The notes under the pieces are model-generated. The model had not been told where the DNA came from. It saw nothing but the letters and a program-made list of their open reading frames with translations, and did no database searches. A DNA stretch of 64,000 nucleotides, taken from contig BCIK01000024.1 in assembly GCA_039545295.1 (NCBI GenBank), positions 196,130 through 260,129 of the forward strand, read 5' to 3'. This stretch comes from Udeniomyces pyricola. Lineage: Eukaryota > Basidiomycota > Tremellomycetes > Cystofilobasidiales > Mrakiaceae. The translations under genes were made by a program, and so were the position numbers. Shown here in pieces: positions 1-11,501 of this stretch. Each line of letters opens with the position of its first letter. Within the stretch, counting starts at the first letter, position 1.

Positions 1-482
1 GGGGTTGGTGCGAGGAGTTGACCGGAAATCGAATTTCTCGTCGCGCAGGGGGTCGCGCGAGATTTGACTATTTCTGGTTGACCTCTGGATTTACTAGTTA
101 ATATTTAAGCCAAGTCCTTGTGTTTGTTCTCTTCCGTCGACTATTTTTTTTTTCCTCATTGGTCGACCATGTCAGTTGGATATGCACCATCATGATGATG
201 TTCCGATGAGGTATCGGATAGTAACAGTAAGACCAACGTTCATCTGAAATCGGGATGGAGGATCGAATGGTCCATCGCCGAGTTAATTAATCGTAATGAC
301 AATATTTCAATGGTAACGTTACTGGCCGACCATAAACGTCGTCATCACATGTCACATGTCACACGTACACCCACTCACTGACTTGTCCCTATGGCGGACG
401 TTGCCTAATCTGGCCTCTGTCCATATCTCCGACCTCGCAACTCTCCATCCCATCGTTCCACCCTCAATCCCCTCCCATCATC
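1..482. promoter_or_regulatory. Upstream region of the AP180 gene
   Basis: No coding region is visible on either strand. The last 60 bases before the ATG at 483 are C-rich and T-rich, as in many 5' leaders in this window. A short repeated catgtcac motif lies near 347-362. It is presumed to hold the promoter and 5' leader of the adaptor gene, by position only. Confidence 0.4.
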
Positions 483-3400
483 ATGGCCGTCACTTCATCT
501 GAGAAGCTCATCAAGGTCTGTTTCCCCATCCACCTCTTCCCCATCGCTCACCTTGACCCTACTGGCGTCTTCTTTTTCCTGCCGTCGTCGCTGATCCTCG
601 CCTGTCCTAATCGTTTCCAACTCATGCTTCTTTCCTTCCCACCACTCATCCCATCTACCTCTCTCCCACCTCCTTTCTCTTGATATCACAGCAAGCATGC
701 AAGCCCAAGAAAGGCGCTCCAAAAGCCAAAGTCAGTCTGGCCATGGCCCTGTCGTCGACCGTTCCTTTCGAAACATCCTTTCCTTCTCCTTCTCGGCGCG
801 TCGTTCCGAGCGATCCTTTCTAACTCCCCTTCGACCTCCCCTTTTTCTTGTTCCTACGCTTTAGTACCTCGAGTTCGTCATCCCTTTCTCCGGCTGTTGT
901 TTCGCTCCTCGATCAACGCGCTGAAATCCAAGTCATCCTGTTTCTCCTCATCCATCACAGCCCCATCATCCTCTCGACGCAAGTTCCCGATGGCCCCATC
1001 GGCGACATCTGCGCCTCGCTCGCGCCCCGGCTACGCGAACCCAACGTAGATGTCGTCTTCAAATCCCTCCTCGTCCTCCATACCATGATTCGATCGGGAG
1101 GGACCGATGACGTCCTGACATATCTTGCTAAAGCAGACGTCCTTCGACTCAAGAGCGTCGGTCAAGGGGGTTTCTGGGAAGGTAAGGATTGGCCCTATTC
1201 GCGTCTAGGGAGAACGTTCCGTCGGCCATCTCCCTCTTCCTGTTGCGCGTCCGTTATGCCTTCTCATCGAGAATCATCAGAGAGTCAGGGCTGACATAAA
1301 CTTTTATATTTGAACTCGTTCACTCACGTCTATCTCGACGGGGACGTGGTGCGTGCGTGTGGATTGACTCTAGGTTACACGGCTCAAGCGACCCTCACCC
1401 ATTACGCCCACTACCTTCACGCTCGAATCACCGCCTACCGCGAGCTCCGACACGACATGGTTCGCGTCCAGGCTGAAAGCAATCGAGCCAGTGCGTATCG
1501 GACCCGAGCAGAAGGTGCCAGTGGTGAGTTTTGGTTCTCGGGGTTCCCCTTTATGAAGGAGATAAGATGGGCACCAATCGCACTAGACGCGTCTGGCCGG
1601 ATCAAGCTTGACATGCTGCTGATAGAGTAGGGCAATGTGGAACTTTGTTGCAGAGCGAGCCCGTAAGCTACGGTCGCTGAGTGTCGAAAAGGGGCTCCTG
1701 AAGGAAACGAGACAGGTTCAGCGAGTCATCGATGCCCTCGTCAAAGCCGAGGTACGTCCATGACACACCATGCACCCCATCTCCCTCCCGTAGGTTTCAT
1801 GAGCTCGGCTACTCGATCGGCTCCAAGGCTAAACGCCGTATGTATACACTCACGATAGTTCTATAGGGATGACTTGCAAGACGAATGTACTGTTCTCGCG
1901 TTCCGGATGATGGTCAAGGACCTACTCGTGCTGTTCCAGGCCGGTAATGAGGGTATCATTAACTTGCTGGGTAGGTCCGAGTTTCTCACTACGCTCATGT
2001 GCGCGCTCTTGTCCTGATGTCGCGTCGGAAGTCGTTCTATCGTCTATTTTCTGACAATGACTTTCTAGAGCATTACTTTGAGATGAACCACAAGGACGCG
2101 GCCGACGCGCTCGCTCTGTACAAGGGCTTTTGCTCTCAAACTAAGCGGGTCGTCGACTACCTGAAGTATGCTCGCGAGCTCAACAACATCATTGATGTTC
2201 CTATCCCAAATCTCAAGCACGTGAGTCATGTCGATGTGTCTCTCCTTTCTACCCGGCTTGACGCGTTAATATCTGATCTCTAATCACCTACCCAACAACG
2301 CCCCCTCCCCCCCCTTCACATTGTGCGAGATTAGGCACCTATCTCGCTCGTGGCAGCTCTGGAAGAGTACCTTCAGGACCCAAACTTTGAGCAAAACCGA
2401 GCTGAATACAAGCAGAACAAGGGCGTGGCCGATGGTAGACCCGCAACTAAGGGAGCGTCACCCAGTACGTCTCGTGTCTTTGTAATTCTTGTTCCCCATC
2501 GGATTCGTTGACTGTACATCATCACCGCTGTCGACATTCCGTTGCTGAATTATCGTCATGACGGCTCACCGTGTTTTCATCGTGGTCCACACAGAACCCT
2601 CTACTCCTGTCGGAGGCGCCTCGAGCTCTGCTCAACCTCCATTAGGGACGAGCGCTCAGGCATCCACACCAGTTAAAAAGGACGCCAACCCGAATCAACC
2701 CCAGACGATTGTCGACTTTTTCGCTTCAATAGAAGATCATCAGCCAACGATGTTCAACCCTCAGACGGGCTCGTAAGTGCTTCGTGTCGTTGATGCCTCT
2801 TACTTCAACAACAACCCCCCCCCCTCCCCCCTCTCCCCCTTGCGCCGCGTCAGAGAAGCTAACTTGGAATGGACGATGTCATGAATGATGTAGGCCGACG
2901 TCCAATCACTTTCAGCAGCAAGTCTCGTTCAATCCATTCAACGCCCTCCTCCAACAACAGCAGCAGCAACCGTTCCCTCAACAACAGTTATTCCCCCAGG
3001 CGACTGGGTTCCCTCCGATGCAATCGACTGGGTTCGGGATGGACCCCTTCGGGATGCCTCAACAGCAACAGCAAAATCCATTCCCGTTCCAACAGCAGCA
3101 GCAACCACCTCAGCCGCAGATGCTGCAGCCGCAGCCAACAGGATATAACCCGTTCCGCCAATCGATGATGGCGACCCAAGCGACTGGCTTTCCCTCGGCG
3201 TTCGGCGCCCAGCCAACGGGTTCATCCCCTTTCAACGCCGCTCCTACGTCAACCGCGCCTGGGTTTGACTTTCTCAATGGACCTCCTCAAGCACCTCAGC
3301 AACAGACTTTCTTGGCGTCGCAACCGACTGGTTTCGCGCCCCCACTTCAACCCCAGCCAACGGGCTTCCACGCCTCGAATCCTTTTGCCAGACCCGCCTC

Positions 3401-4454
3401 GTCGCCTCCGACGCAACCTTCGTCGCAGCAGCAACAACAACCGCTCGTGGCGCAACCGACGGGAACGGGAGGCATCTCCAAAAATCCGTTTGGCCAGCCA
3501 CCTCCCCCCAAAGTTCAACCCCAACCGACGGGCCCGAGCATGAATGAGTTGGCCATGTTTGGTTCCATGGGGCTCGGAGGGGGAAGTGGAGGGACTGGAG
3601 GTGGAGGACCTGGCGTCACTCAGAGCTTGGGTCCCAATGGTGCTAGGGGAGGGGGAGCATCCGCTTTCAGTGGAGGAAGTGACTTTGGTTCCCTGCTTGG
3701 AGGAGGCGGAGGAGGAAGCAACCACACCAATTCCATGTCGTCTCTCGCTTCATCTTTCGCTCGCCCGTCTTCTGCTGGTCCCCTCTCGCCTGTCAACAAC
3801 AACAACAACAGCAACTCGCCTTTCTCCCAACAGCAGCAGCAGCAACAACAACCGTTGCAACCGCAAAAGACTGGCTTCGGTGGCTCATCTATTCAACCGT
3901 TCAAGCCGTCCTCGAGCTTTGGCGCGTCCCTCCTGAGTTCGCTACCAGAGGTCTCGAGTCCCTCTGCTATTGAGGGCAACCCGGCATCGTCCTCATCCTC
4001 GGCTCATAACAATGGGTTCTTTGGTGGTGGTGGTGGCGGTGGAGGAGGAGGAGGAACAGGAGGACTGAACCCTTTCCGAGCGTCCTCCCTTCCTTTCCAA
4101 CCTACCGGTGGGGGAACCAACTCCATCTCTGGTCTCCCGCCTCCTTCTTCCTCTTCCTCTGTATTCTTATCGTCCACCAACGTGTCTTCCAACCCTACCT
4201 TTTCGTCATCGGCATCGTCGTCATCGTCATCCCAACCGACATCTTCCACTTTGCTCTCTACCCAACCGACCGGCGGCATCTCCTCATCCACGTCGTCCTT
4301 TGGATCGAGCCTCTTTGGCGGTGGTGGAGGTGGAGGGGGAGGATCAGGGATGGGGATGGGATCGTTGCAACCTCAACCGACGGGGTTGGCGAAACCGTTC
4401 CAACCGACGAGTGCGTTTGGTCTCGGAGCGTTTGGAGGATCTCAACAGCGTTAG
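483..4454 (+). CDS. AP180/CALM-type clathrin assembly protein (ANTH domain)
   Basis: Endocytic adaptor that binds PtdIns(4,5)P2 and clathrin at the plasma membrane (family knowledge). My model has 11 exons: 483-515, 692-730, 865-872, 961-1160, 1374-1523, 1654-1751, 1859-1970, 2069-2220, 2335-2464, 2595-2772, 2894-4454, giving 886 residues. The ANTH domain fills about residues 1-290. It is recognised from the KYLDPII start, VVFKSLLVLHTMIRSG, the DDLQDEC...FQAGNEGIINLLEHYFEM helix and KHAPISLVAALEEYL. The C-terminal half is Gln/Ser/Gly-rich, with six NPF motifs (EH-domain ligands) and many QPTG repeats, eleven of which fit the Ark1/Prk1 kinase consensus. Exon 3 is only 8 nt but encodes part of the invariant YLD. 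Yeast homologues are Yap1801/Yap1802; I do not choose between them. Confidence 0.93.
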
Positions 4455-5197
4455 CCGTAGTCTGCTGGAAACCGTTCATTGGGGAAGGAGGAAAGAGAGA
4501 CAGAGAGGAGGGGGGGGGGGTTTAAACAAAAGGAATAAGAAGACAGATATAAAGAAACAAAGCAAAAAGGAAGGAAGAAAAAAAAAAGAATACTGTGAGG
4601 GGCGAGTATCGATTGTCGGCGATAGGTCGTGGGGAAGGGTCACTCTGCTATATACACTCGGCCGGAAAAGACTGGAGGAGCAGCTAGGTACGGGAGGGAT
4701 ATGTAGCGTGCGAAAGGGGAGGAATTGCAAGCTCTATATAGTATATCTTGTATATGCTGTAGGGATACTCCTCTGGGTTCTTCAGAGATATAGATCATGA
4801 TCACCCATCGATCTCTTTATGGGCACTTTGGCATAGTTAGCTGTGTGCACAGCCTTGCAGATGTAGATGTACATCGTCGTGGGGTTCCATATGGCGTGAA
4901 CGGTTATAGACCGCACCAAGATGGGTTGAAAATTGAAGGGGGGGGGGGAAAGAAGAAGAAAAGGAAGAAACACGCGTATGGTACATATCATGTCATATCA
5001 GATCATATCTTATCCTATAGAACATATATAGATCCTGAGGATCTCATCTGCATCATTTTGTCGTTCTTTCGATCTTCCTTTTATCGTTCGTTGGCTCGTT
5101 CGTTCAGATTCTGGAAGTCCACTCATGCCTTCATATTGCCTCGATCAACCAAACCTTTCAACATTTCTCTTTTTACTATGTATGTACTTGCATTGGT

Positions 5198-5271
<74 letters not shown>

Positions 5272-6167
5272 CTCAGCTGTCTCTCGTTCTCGTCGTTGTG
5301 ATCGTATGTCATTCTGTTTTGGTTCTTTTTTTTTCTGTTCTGTCAAGGTATATATATATATATATATAAAACAAGAAGACGAACGAAACTGGAGCGAGGG
5401 AGGGGGGGGGGGGAAGGATGGCATATATATCACTGAGAAAGACAGAGAGACAGAGAGGAGAACGGAGAGGGAAGGGAAGGGGGGGGAGGGGGGATTTGAA
5501 GGTGTTTAGAGGATTTGATCCCTGATGAAGAGGAGGCGTGTTACCAGAACTAAACATGGGCTGTCGACGACGACGAAGGCGAGAGGGTGTGAATAGGTTG
5601 GTGTGGGTCTTTAGGCGTGCCATGGTGTCGGCTGCAGAGAGAGAGAGAAAGGGAAGAAGACAAGGATGAGGTGGGGTGAGAGGGGGTTTTCAAATGGGAT
5701 TTGGGATGTAAAGGGGGGGGGGGGAGGAGAGAGGATAAGAGAATGAGAGAAAGGGAGAGAGAGAGTAAACAAAAGGGCAGATCGAGTTTCAAAGGTCAGC
5801 GTCAAAGCTCAAGCTAGAGCGGTACAGAGGCGAGCCAAGGAAGATAGAGAAAGGAGGTGAAGAAAAAAAAAAGAGGGGGGAGGGGGAGGGGAAAGACAGC
5901 AAAGGGAAACGGCAAAGGTGAAGGTACTGACAATTCGTTGACTATACGAGAGGATCAACCGAGCCAGAGTACCAAAAGGTACGATCAAATCGACGTCAAA
6001 AGGAAAGAGGGAGGGCAAAGAAACGAAGGGAGTCAAGAAGAAAGGGCATGATGGATGCAGAGAGGCGGTCATGGACGACAGATTGGACGCGTCAAAGCAG
6101 TTGAGACACGAGTACGAAGGGTTTTAAAGACAGATGTGTAGATTAAGAGAGGATCGAGAATCAGTAA
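4455..6167. other. Gene-poor spacer with homopolymers and microsatellites
   Basis: Lies between two convergent genes. It holds G/A-rich low complexity, a very long T run (separate entry), a TA repeat near 5348-5367, C/G runs near 5401 and 5711, and GA repeats near 5636-5650 and 5755-5765. The open frames here are repeat translations. No recognisable protein is present; it is probably 3' UTR sequence of both flanking genes. Confidence 0.6.
5199..5271. repeat. Poly(T) tract of about 73 nt
   Basis: An uninterrupted run of T within the spacer after the AP180 gene. No retroelement is visible beside it, so a poly(A) tail from retroposition is possible but unsupported. The exact length in the assembly is unreliable. 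Confidence 0.85.
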
Positions 6168-7571
6168 CTATAGGGAGAGCCCCCCTTCAAAGCCTGAGAT
6201 GAACAAAGGGAGAGCAAGAGAAGACGGACCTCTTATTATGAAGTTGGCGAGGATGGCAATGAAAATGGCTGCGGAGATAAGGAGGGGGAAGACGACTTCG
6301 TCTGTACAGACCAAATGGTGACAGAGTGAACCGCACAGACAACGACAAGGAAAACAAGAGATGGTTCAGATCTTGTCGGGTCATATACTCTTCTTATCAA
6401 GACCTGAAGTACGAGGCTGGAATCAAGGAAAGGTTTGCGAACCAAAGTGGGCGCCGCTGCGCTTGCTGATGAGCGTGACACGCTTCTGGAAGACTAGATA
6501 ACCGTACGCGAGGACGAATAGCGCGCTATATGGGTTCCGAGCGCAGAATATCATACAAAGAGGATCAGCCCACGGTCTGGTAGTATTCAATCAATCATCT
6601 TGAGACGAGGTTAGAGGAACGGGTCGAGGGAGAACTTGACGCTTACATGAGGCCAAACGCGCCCGCGAGGTAATGGGTCGTTCGGTCGTGGTGCTTAGAG
6701 GCAGAATACAACGTGGCGGCCAAGGTGCCAAGAAGGATGGAGATGTTGAGGTATGCTAGCCAAGCTGAGGTGATCGGATCGAAGGTCGAATATAAACAGG
6801 GCCGATATGATATCAATGGGGGGGGGGGGGTTGATAAAGATCAAGACAGGAAGTGAGTGCATTTGGTCAGTTGCGCTGTTTCCTTTCGCAAAACCCACAA
6901 GCACCCACAACCTTCAAACATCTTTCTACGTCCGAGACGGACTGACTTCGTTCGTTGGCAAACCAAACTTTGGCCTCGACGTTGATGGTGGTCGGAACCT
7001 TTTTGGGAACCCGGACGAGGTTCTCATGTGCCTGCTGCTCGACACCTCCGTAGGTCCCACCTTGTCCTGCTCCGACCTGCTGGAAGTCGGAAAGAAGAGG
7101 TTGTTGTTCTCCTTCACGAACGCTGGAGGAGTGGGAAACGCGGTGGATAGGCGAACGAGACAGGGACACAGAAAGGAGAGGGGGATATAAGCGTGATGAC
7201 GGGCTTGATCGGCTTCGCGCGAGCAAGGGGATGGATGATGATGATGATGATGATGATGCATGTCCGGCCTGATAGCTTCCTCTTCCTAGCCAACCCAGCC
7301 CACAAATCCTTTACCACACCAGCTTCCCGAAGCTCAGCACCGACCGATTCCTCCACCCCAGATAAGCTAGAAGCACTGACGATGTCTCTGGGATCTGATC
7401 GATTCGGAGGGATCGCTGGCGAGCGGATTGTTGCTTGACTTTGCGCGAGGGCAGGATGGAGAGCACGGCTTCGCTGAAGGGGTGAGAGAAGATGGCGTGC
7501 ATCCAGGAGGGGTCTGAACTGTCGTCTGCTCGGGATGAATTGGCAGTGGTGGTGGGGGTTGTGGAAGACAT
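6168..7571 (-). CDS. VTC1: Vtc1-like small membrane protein (vacuolar transporter chaperone)
   Basis: Predicted subunit of the VTC complex, which makes polyphosphate from ATP and moves it into the vacuole (family knowledge). Exons on the minus strand: 7571-7440, 7079-6947, 6764-6647, 6525-6443, 6301-6168, 199 residues. The DUF202/Vtc1 signature KVWFANERTWLAYLN begins the first membrane helix (about residues 86-106). A second helix (LAGAFGLIALFVLAYGYLV) and a third (FPLLISAAIFIAILANFII) follow, giving the three-helix layout of Vtc1. The first 44 residues before the 360-base intron 1 are the least certain part and another exon could lie there. The last about 16 residues after the third helix may also be read-through of a missed intron. 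A Vtc4-type SPX domain is absent. Confidence 0.82.
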
Positions 7572-8166
7572 ATGAGGGCTGGAATGGGCAAGAGAAAAAG
7601 ACCAATGGGGGTTGAATTGGTGCGTGGGTGTGGATGGGAGAGAGACAGATCCGACTGAAGCGCGTCGGCGGTGAGAACGTGCGTCTGCAGCTAGCTCTAG
7701 GATCTAGCAGCTAGCTCATCCAGCTCATCATTGTACAATCATGTACATGTTGGTACATGCATCGTGCTGCCACATATATATATATATACATGATAGTATA
7801 TATGCGTGATTGACGATGCGGATGCTATTCGAAATGCAATCAACCAATCGAATATTCAGTAACCACGTCCACTGTTACATAAGAACTGCAGACCATAATC
7901 ATTCTCCAAGACTTCCCCAAAAAAAAAATGAAAAGAGGGTTCAGATCGACATGGAACAAACACTACCAGACTCCATGAAACGAGAAAACGCGACACAAAA
8001 CAAAAACAACCACGCATCGATCGCACGACACATACACAAATTGAAGCAAGAAATAAAAAGAAAACGAATTACAACCACCATCCAACTATCCCTGCAGTAA
8101 GCAGCCATTCCTCTACGACTGTATATTTTGATTCGTGCCATACTAAGTGCTCTACACACACAACCA
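7572..8166. other. Spacer between VTC1-like and ARO8-like genes
   Basis: Upstream of the VTC1-like gene and downstream of the aminotransferase, both on the minus strand. It contains a TA repeat near 7774-7790 and an A-rich stretch near 7919-8070. No gene is seen. The side near 7572 is the likely promoter of the VTC1-like gene. Confidence 0.5.
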
Positions 8167-10694
8167 TCAGGCCTCAAAGACCTTGTTAAGAGCCGCGCCG
8201 AGTCGCCTAGCTCCCTCATCAATCTCCGAGAACTCGTTGTAACTGAACGAAGCTCGGAGGAAGATTTCTGTTTCGCTGGCGCCCTCGGGGTTGCCATCGG
8301 CCCGGAAGAGGGTGGACGGCGTGAGGATAACGCCGCCGGCGATGGCAGCGTCAAAGACCTTGTCGAGGATCGCCTTGGGAGAGAGTGTCGATTTGGAAGG
8401 GTGAACTTCGGCTTTGATACGGACGAAGAAGAACATGCCTGTCAGGGTCATATGGGAGAGAAGAGACGATCAGGGAAAAACAAACGTCAGCAACGAGACA
8501 AGGAAAAGGAGGAGAAGAAAACGCTTCGCCGGTGGGTGGGTGACATTGGATATACAAGAGGAACGGTCGTACCAGCAGCAGGGACGACCCATTCGACTTT
8601 ATCCAAGGGAAGGTGCTTGGTAAAGGCATCGTTCATGATCCTCGCTCGGTTTGAGTACTGTACGAAAATAAGCGCAAAGGGGAGAGATCATACCAATAGA
8701 TGCATCGCATGCGTGAACGACCAAAGCGAGTTAGATGGATAAACACTCGTCCAGCATGCTGTAAACGGACCCAGAACAAGGATTGCTGAGGCGACTAACG
8801 TTACGGGCAACACCCTCGAGGTATCGATCCCAACCATCCTGACCTCCGATAGCGCCCAGGAAGGAGCAAAGGGCGGCGATCGAGAACCCAGAGACGGCCT
8901 GCATGGTGACCTCGTTTCGGAGGATGAGCTTCTTGATGAGGAACGACGGGCCAGTGATCCATCCACAACGGCAACCGGGAGCAACGACCTAACATCCAGT
9001 GAGAGGAACGATTCCTTCAGAAAGTTAGCGTCCTGCGGTATGGTATCGTCAAGCAAAGCCCGCTTCTGAGCGCACCTTGCTAAAGGTCATCATGTCCAAG
9101 ACTCGGCCGTCGGTATCGATGGAAAGGAACGACGGGTTCCACGACTTTTCGGCTCCAGAACTGGCATCGGCCTCGTCCTTGGCAGCGTCGTAAGAGAGCT
9201 CGAGAACTCGGTAAGGATCGTCCGAAAGGATGATGAGATCGTGCTTCTGAGCGACTGAGTAGAACTCTTTCTTGCGAGCGAGCGACATGGTCGTGCCCGA
9301 TGGGTTCTGTAATAGGAGGACACAACAGAAATTTAGTACCCTTCTCTTCATACATATGCTTAGCGGTTAGACTGGTGTCGACGTGGGTGATTTACCTGAC
9401 CGGCGGGAACGATGACGACGAGACGAGGCTTAGGGCCTTGCTGAGACTCTTCCCACGAGGACAGGACAGCGTCCATATCAGAAGGCATCATCTAAAGAAC
9501 ATAAACAGGAAGAGGAATAACTCAGCATGGGCCAGGTCCCATAGCTACAGCTGAGACACTGGTTGTGGAAAAACAAAGAATTCTTACGCCTTCAGAGTCA
9601 AGCTTGACTGGAACTGGCTTGATGCCCTGAGGGTTCATGCCCGCGAGTGTGCCTGGATAGCTGTAGTTTTCAAAAAGTCAGAAGATCATGAGAATCGTTC
9701 AGCGTCATGCTGAGGGATAAGTCTCCAAAGACGGTTAGCAAAAAAAAAACTATAAAAAAAAAAACTCACGCAAACGCCTCGACGAGGACATTGCTGCCGC
9801 GGGGGGCGAGCATTCGAAGGATGTTGTCCATGCCGTCCGTGTTGCCGTTCGTGAGAACGACGTCCCAATCATCGTAAGGGATGGTGTGTCGTCGGCGGTT
9901 GTGCTCCTTGAGGAAAGCCAGGAGCCTGATGGCCAAGCAAACAAAAACAAAAAGAAAGAAGAAAAACCTCATCAGTCACCAATGCCTTCTGTCACAGACA
10001 GCAATATGTCGACTTTGAACTCACTGAGCGGCTCCTCCACTTCCACCATACTGCAGGGCCGTTTGAATGTTGATGCCCATGGCCTGGTTATCGGTGACTT
10101 TCGCCGCGTCATAGGCCGAGATGGGCGTGTCCGAGGCCGGCTTGACGCCCTCGACAACGACGTTCTTGGAGAGGTACGGGAACGAGAATGCCATCTGGTT
10201 CACCGGGAACGTCGAGGGGTGGGGCATACCTCCACCAAAGGAGATGACTGCACGAGTGGGTAAGGAATAGAAAACAATTGAGACTTATCAATATCGGATG
10301 CTTTTGCTTCCTCCCGCTAGGCGGCTCCCATCGGTGAACGAGGTTGGACAAACTTCCGGGGTTCTTGAGATACCTGTAGGATGAGAACCGTTGAGAGACA
10401 GTTGGTTAGTCCAAGGCTGGAGGATAACAACCTTATCGGGATAGGGGGTCATGCGCGGCAGAGTGCTAGGACTGACTTGAGGGCCAGAGATTTGAGGGGT
10501 GAAGGGTATCGGCTCTGACTCTCCACGCTGAGGTAACTGGCATAGTCGACTTTCTTGCTTGACGAGGGTGCACTCGTTGGGCTGGAAGTGTCCTCGGCGC
10601 TGAGTTGGGTGAGCTCAGCCTTGACGGTGGGCGTAGCGCGGGCAGGAAAGTCGGGAACGGCAGGCTGGAGATCGGAGGAAGCGATGGGGGACAT
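8167..10694 (-). CDS. ARO8: Aromatic/2-aminoadipate-type aminotransferase (PLP fold type I, Aro8 family)
   Basis: Predicted transaminase that moves the amino group between aromatic amino acids or 2-aminoadipate and 2-oxo acids. Ten exons: 10694-10477, 10373-10354, 10247-10025, 9925-9770, 9660-9588, 9491-9396, 9306-9076, 8988-8800, 8657-8573, 8438-8167, 520 residues. Landmarks in order: PSPLKSLALKYLKNPGIISF then GGGMPHPSTFP (Aro8 N-terminal pattern), LTNGNTDGMDNIL, PAGQNPSGTTMS with the PLP-contacting Asn, LSDDPYRVLEL with Asp and Tyr, and MTFSKVVAPGCRCGWITGP whose Lys339 should bind PLP. The lysine is the last codon of exon 7. Exon 2 is only 20 nt, but its residues complete the conserved NPGII segment. 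No targeting peptide is obvious. Aro8 rather than Aro9 or a kynurenine aminotransferase is a best guess within the family. Confidence 0.9.
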
Positions 10695-11501
10695 GATGAG
10701 AGAGAGGACTGGAGGTCGGGTGAGTGGAGGAAGGATTCGAGCGGGTTGGAGTGACGATAATAAGGATACGAAAGGGCAAGGGCAGGTTCTAGATGAATGA
10801 GCACGGGCAAGTGATGATGATGGTGGAGGTGATGGTGTTGGTAATGACTTGTTAGACAGTGGGCGTCTATTAGTTTTATATATGTTGCATGCCGTGCCAC
10901 AAAGTGAGTCATGAAGAAGGGGGGGTGGTCAGTCATTCTTACGGCGCCGCGGGATCGATAAGACTGGCCGGCAACGGATACGACCGACGTCGACATCTCG
11001 CGTTCTTATCGACCCATCGATCGATATATATACAGTATTCCATCTCATCTCCTCCCTTTGTGTGAGGATCAGTAGCTACCGGTCCACCGATCTATCGTCA
11101 TACTGCATGCCCCTGTCGCCTATGCCCCTTCAGATGCTCCACACTTGAATATTGAACTTCATGAGTCCAACCTCTTCGCCCTCATTGGAATTCCCATTTA
11201 TCAATCTGCATGTCATTATCATGATGATCTCGGTATTATGTCCCGACGGAGTAGTCCGACGCGCGCTGCCACCAAAAAAAGATGCGTCGGCCACAAGCGT
11301 CGGCTATCAAAGATCATCAATCATCAATCAACGTTCATACGTTCATACATGGTCCATGATCACTCAGTGCGACGACCTTCCAAGACCATCTCCCATTCGA
11401 TCAAGTCCAGCAACCTCCCCGTTTTCCACATGTTTCCTTACAAGATGACAATCTTTTCCTTGGCCTTGTTTGATATCCAACGTTGTTTGCCGTGTCCCGG
11501 C
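10695..11501. promoter_or_regulatory. Divergent intergenic region ARO8-like / S9 hydrolase
   Basis: About 800 bases between two genes reading outward. CAT/ATC-rich low complexity lies near 10815-10850, and short repeats of ATCATCA and CGTTCATACATTCATAC type near 11310-11350. Open frames running into 11502 lack a convincing protein before the signal peptide. It presumably carries both promoters. Confidence 0.45.

Noticed and set aside
3249..3725. 158-codon minus-strand frame inside the AP180 tail
   Set aside because: Mirror translation of the repetitive Gln/Gly/Ser coding strand; no recognisable motif, and the plus-strand gene explains the sequence.
4108..4800. 230-codon plus-strand frame overlapping the AP180 3' end
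   Set aside because: Shifted frame through repeats followed by low-complexity 3' UTR; ends without any domain.
5176..5433. Lysine-rich minus-strand frame
   Set aside because: Translation of the poly(T) tract as poly-Lys.
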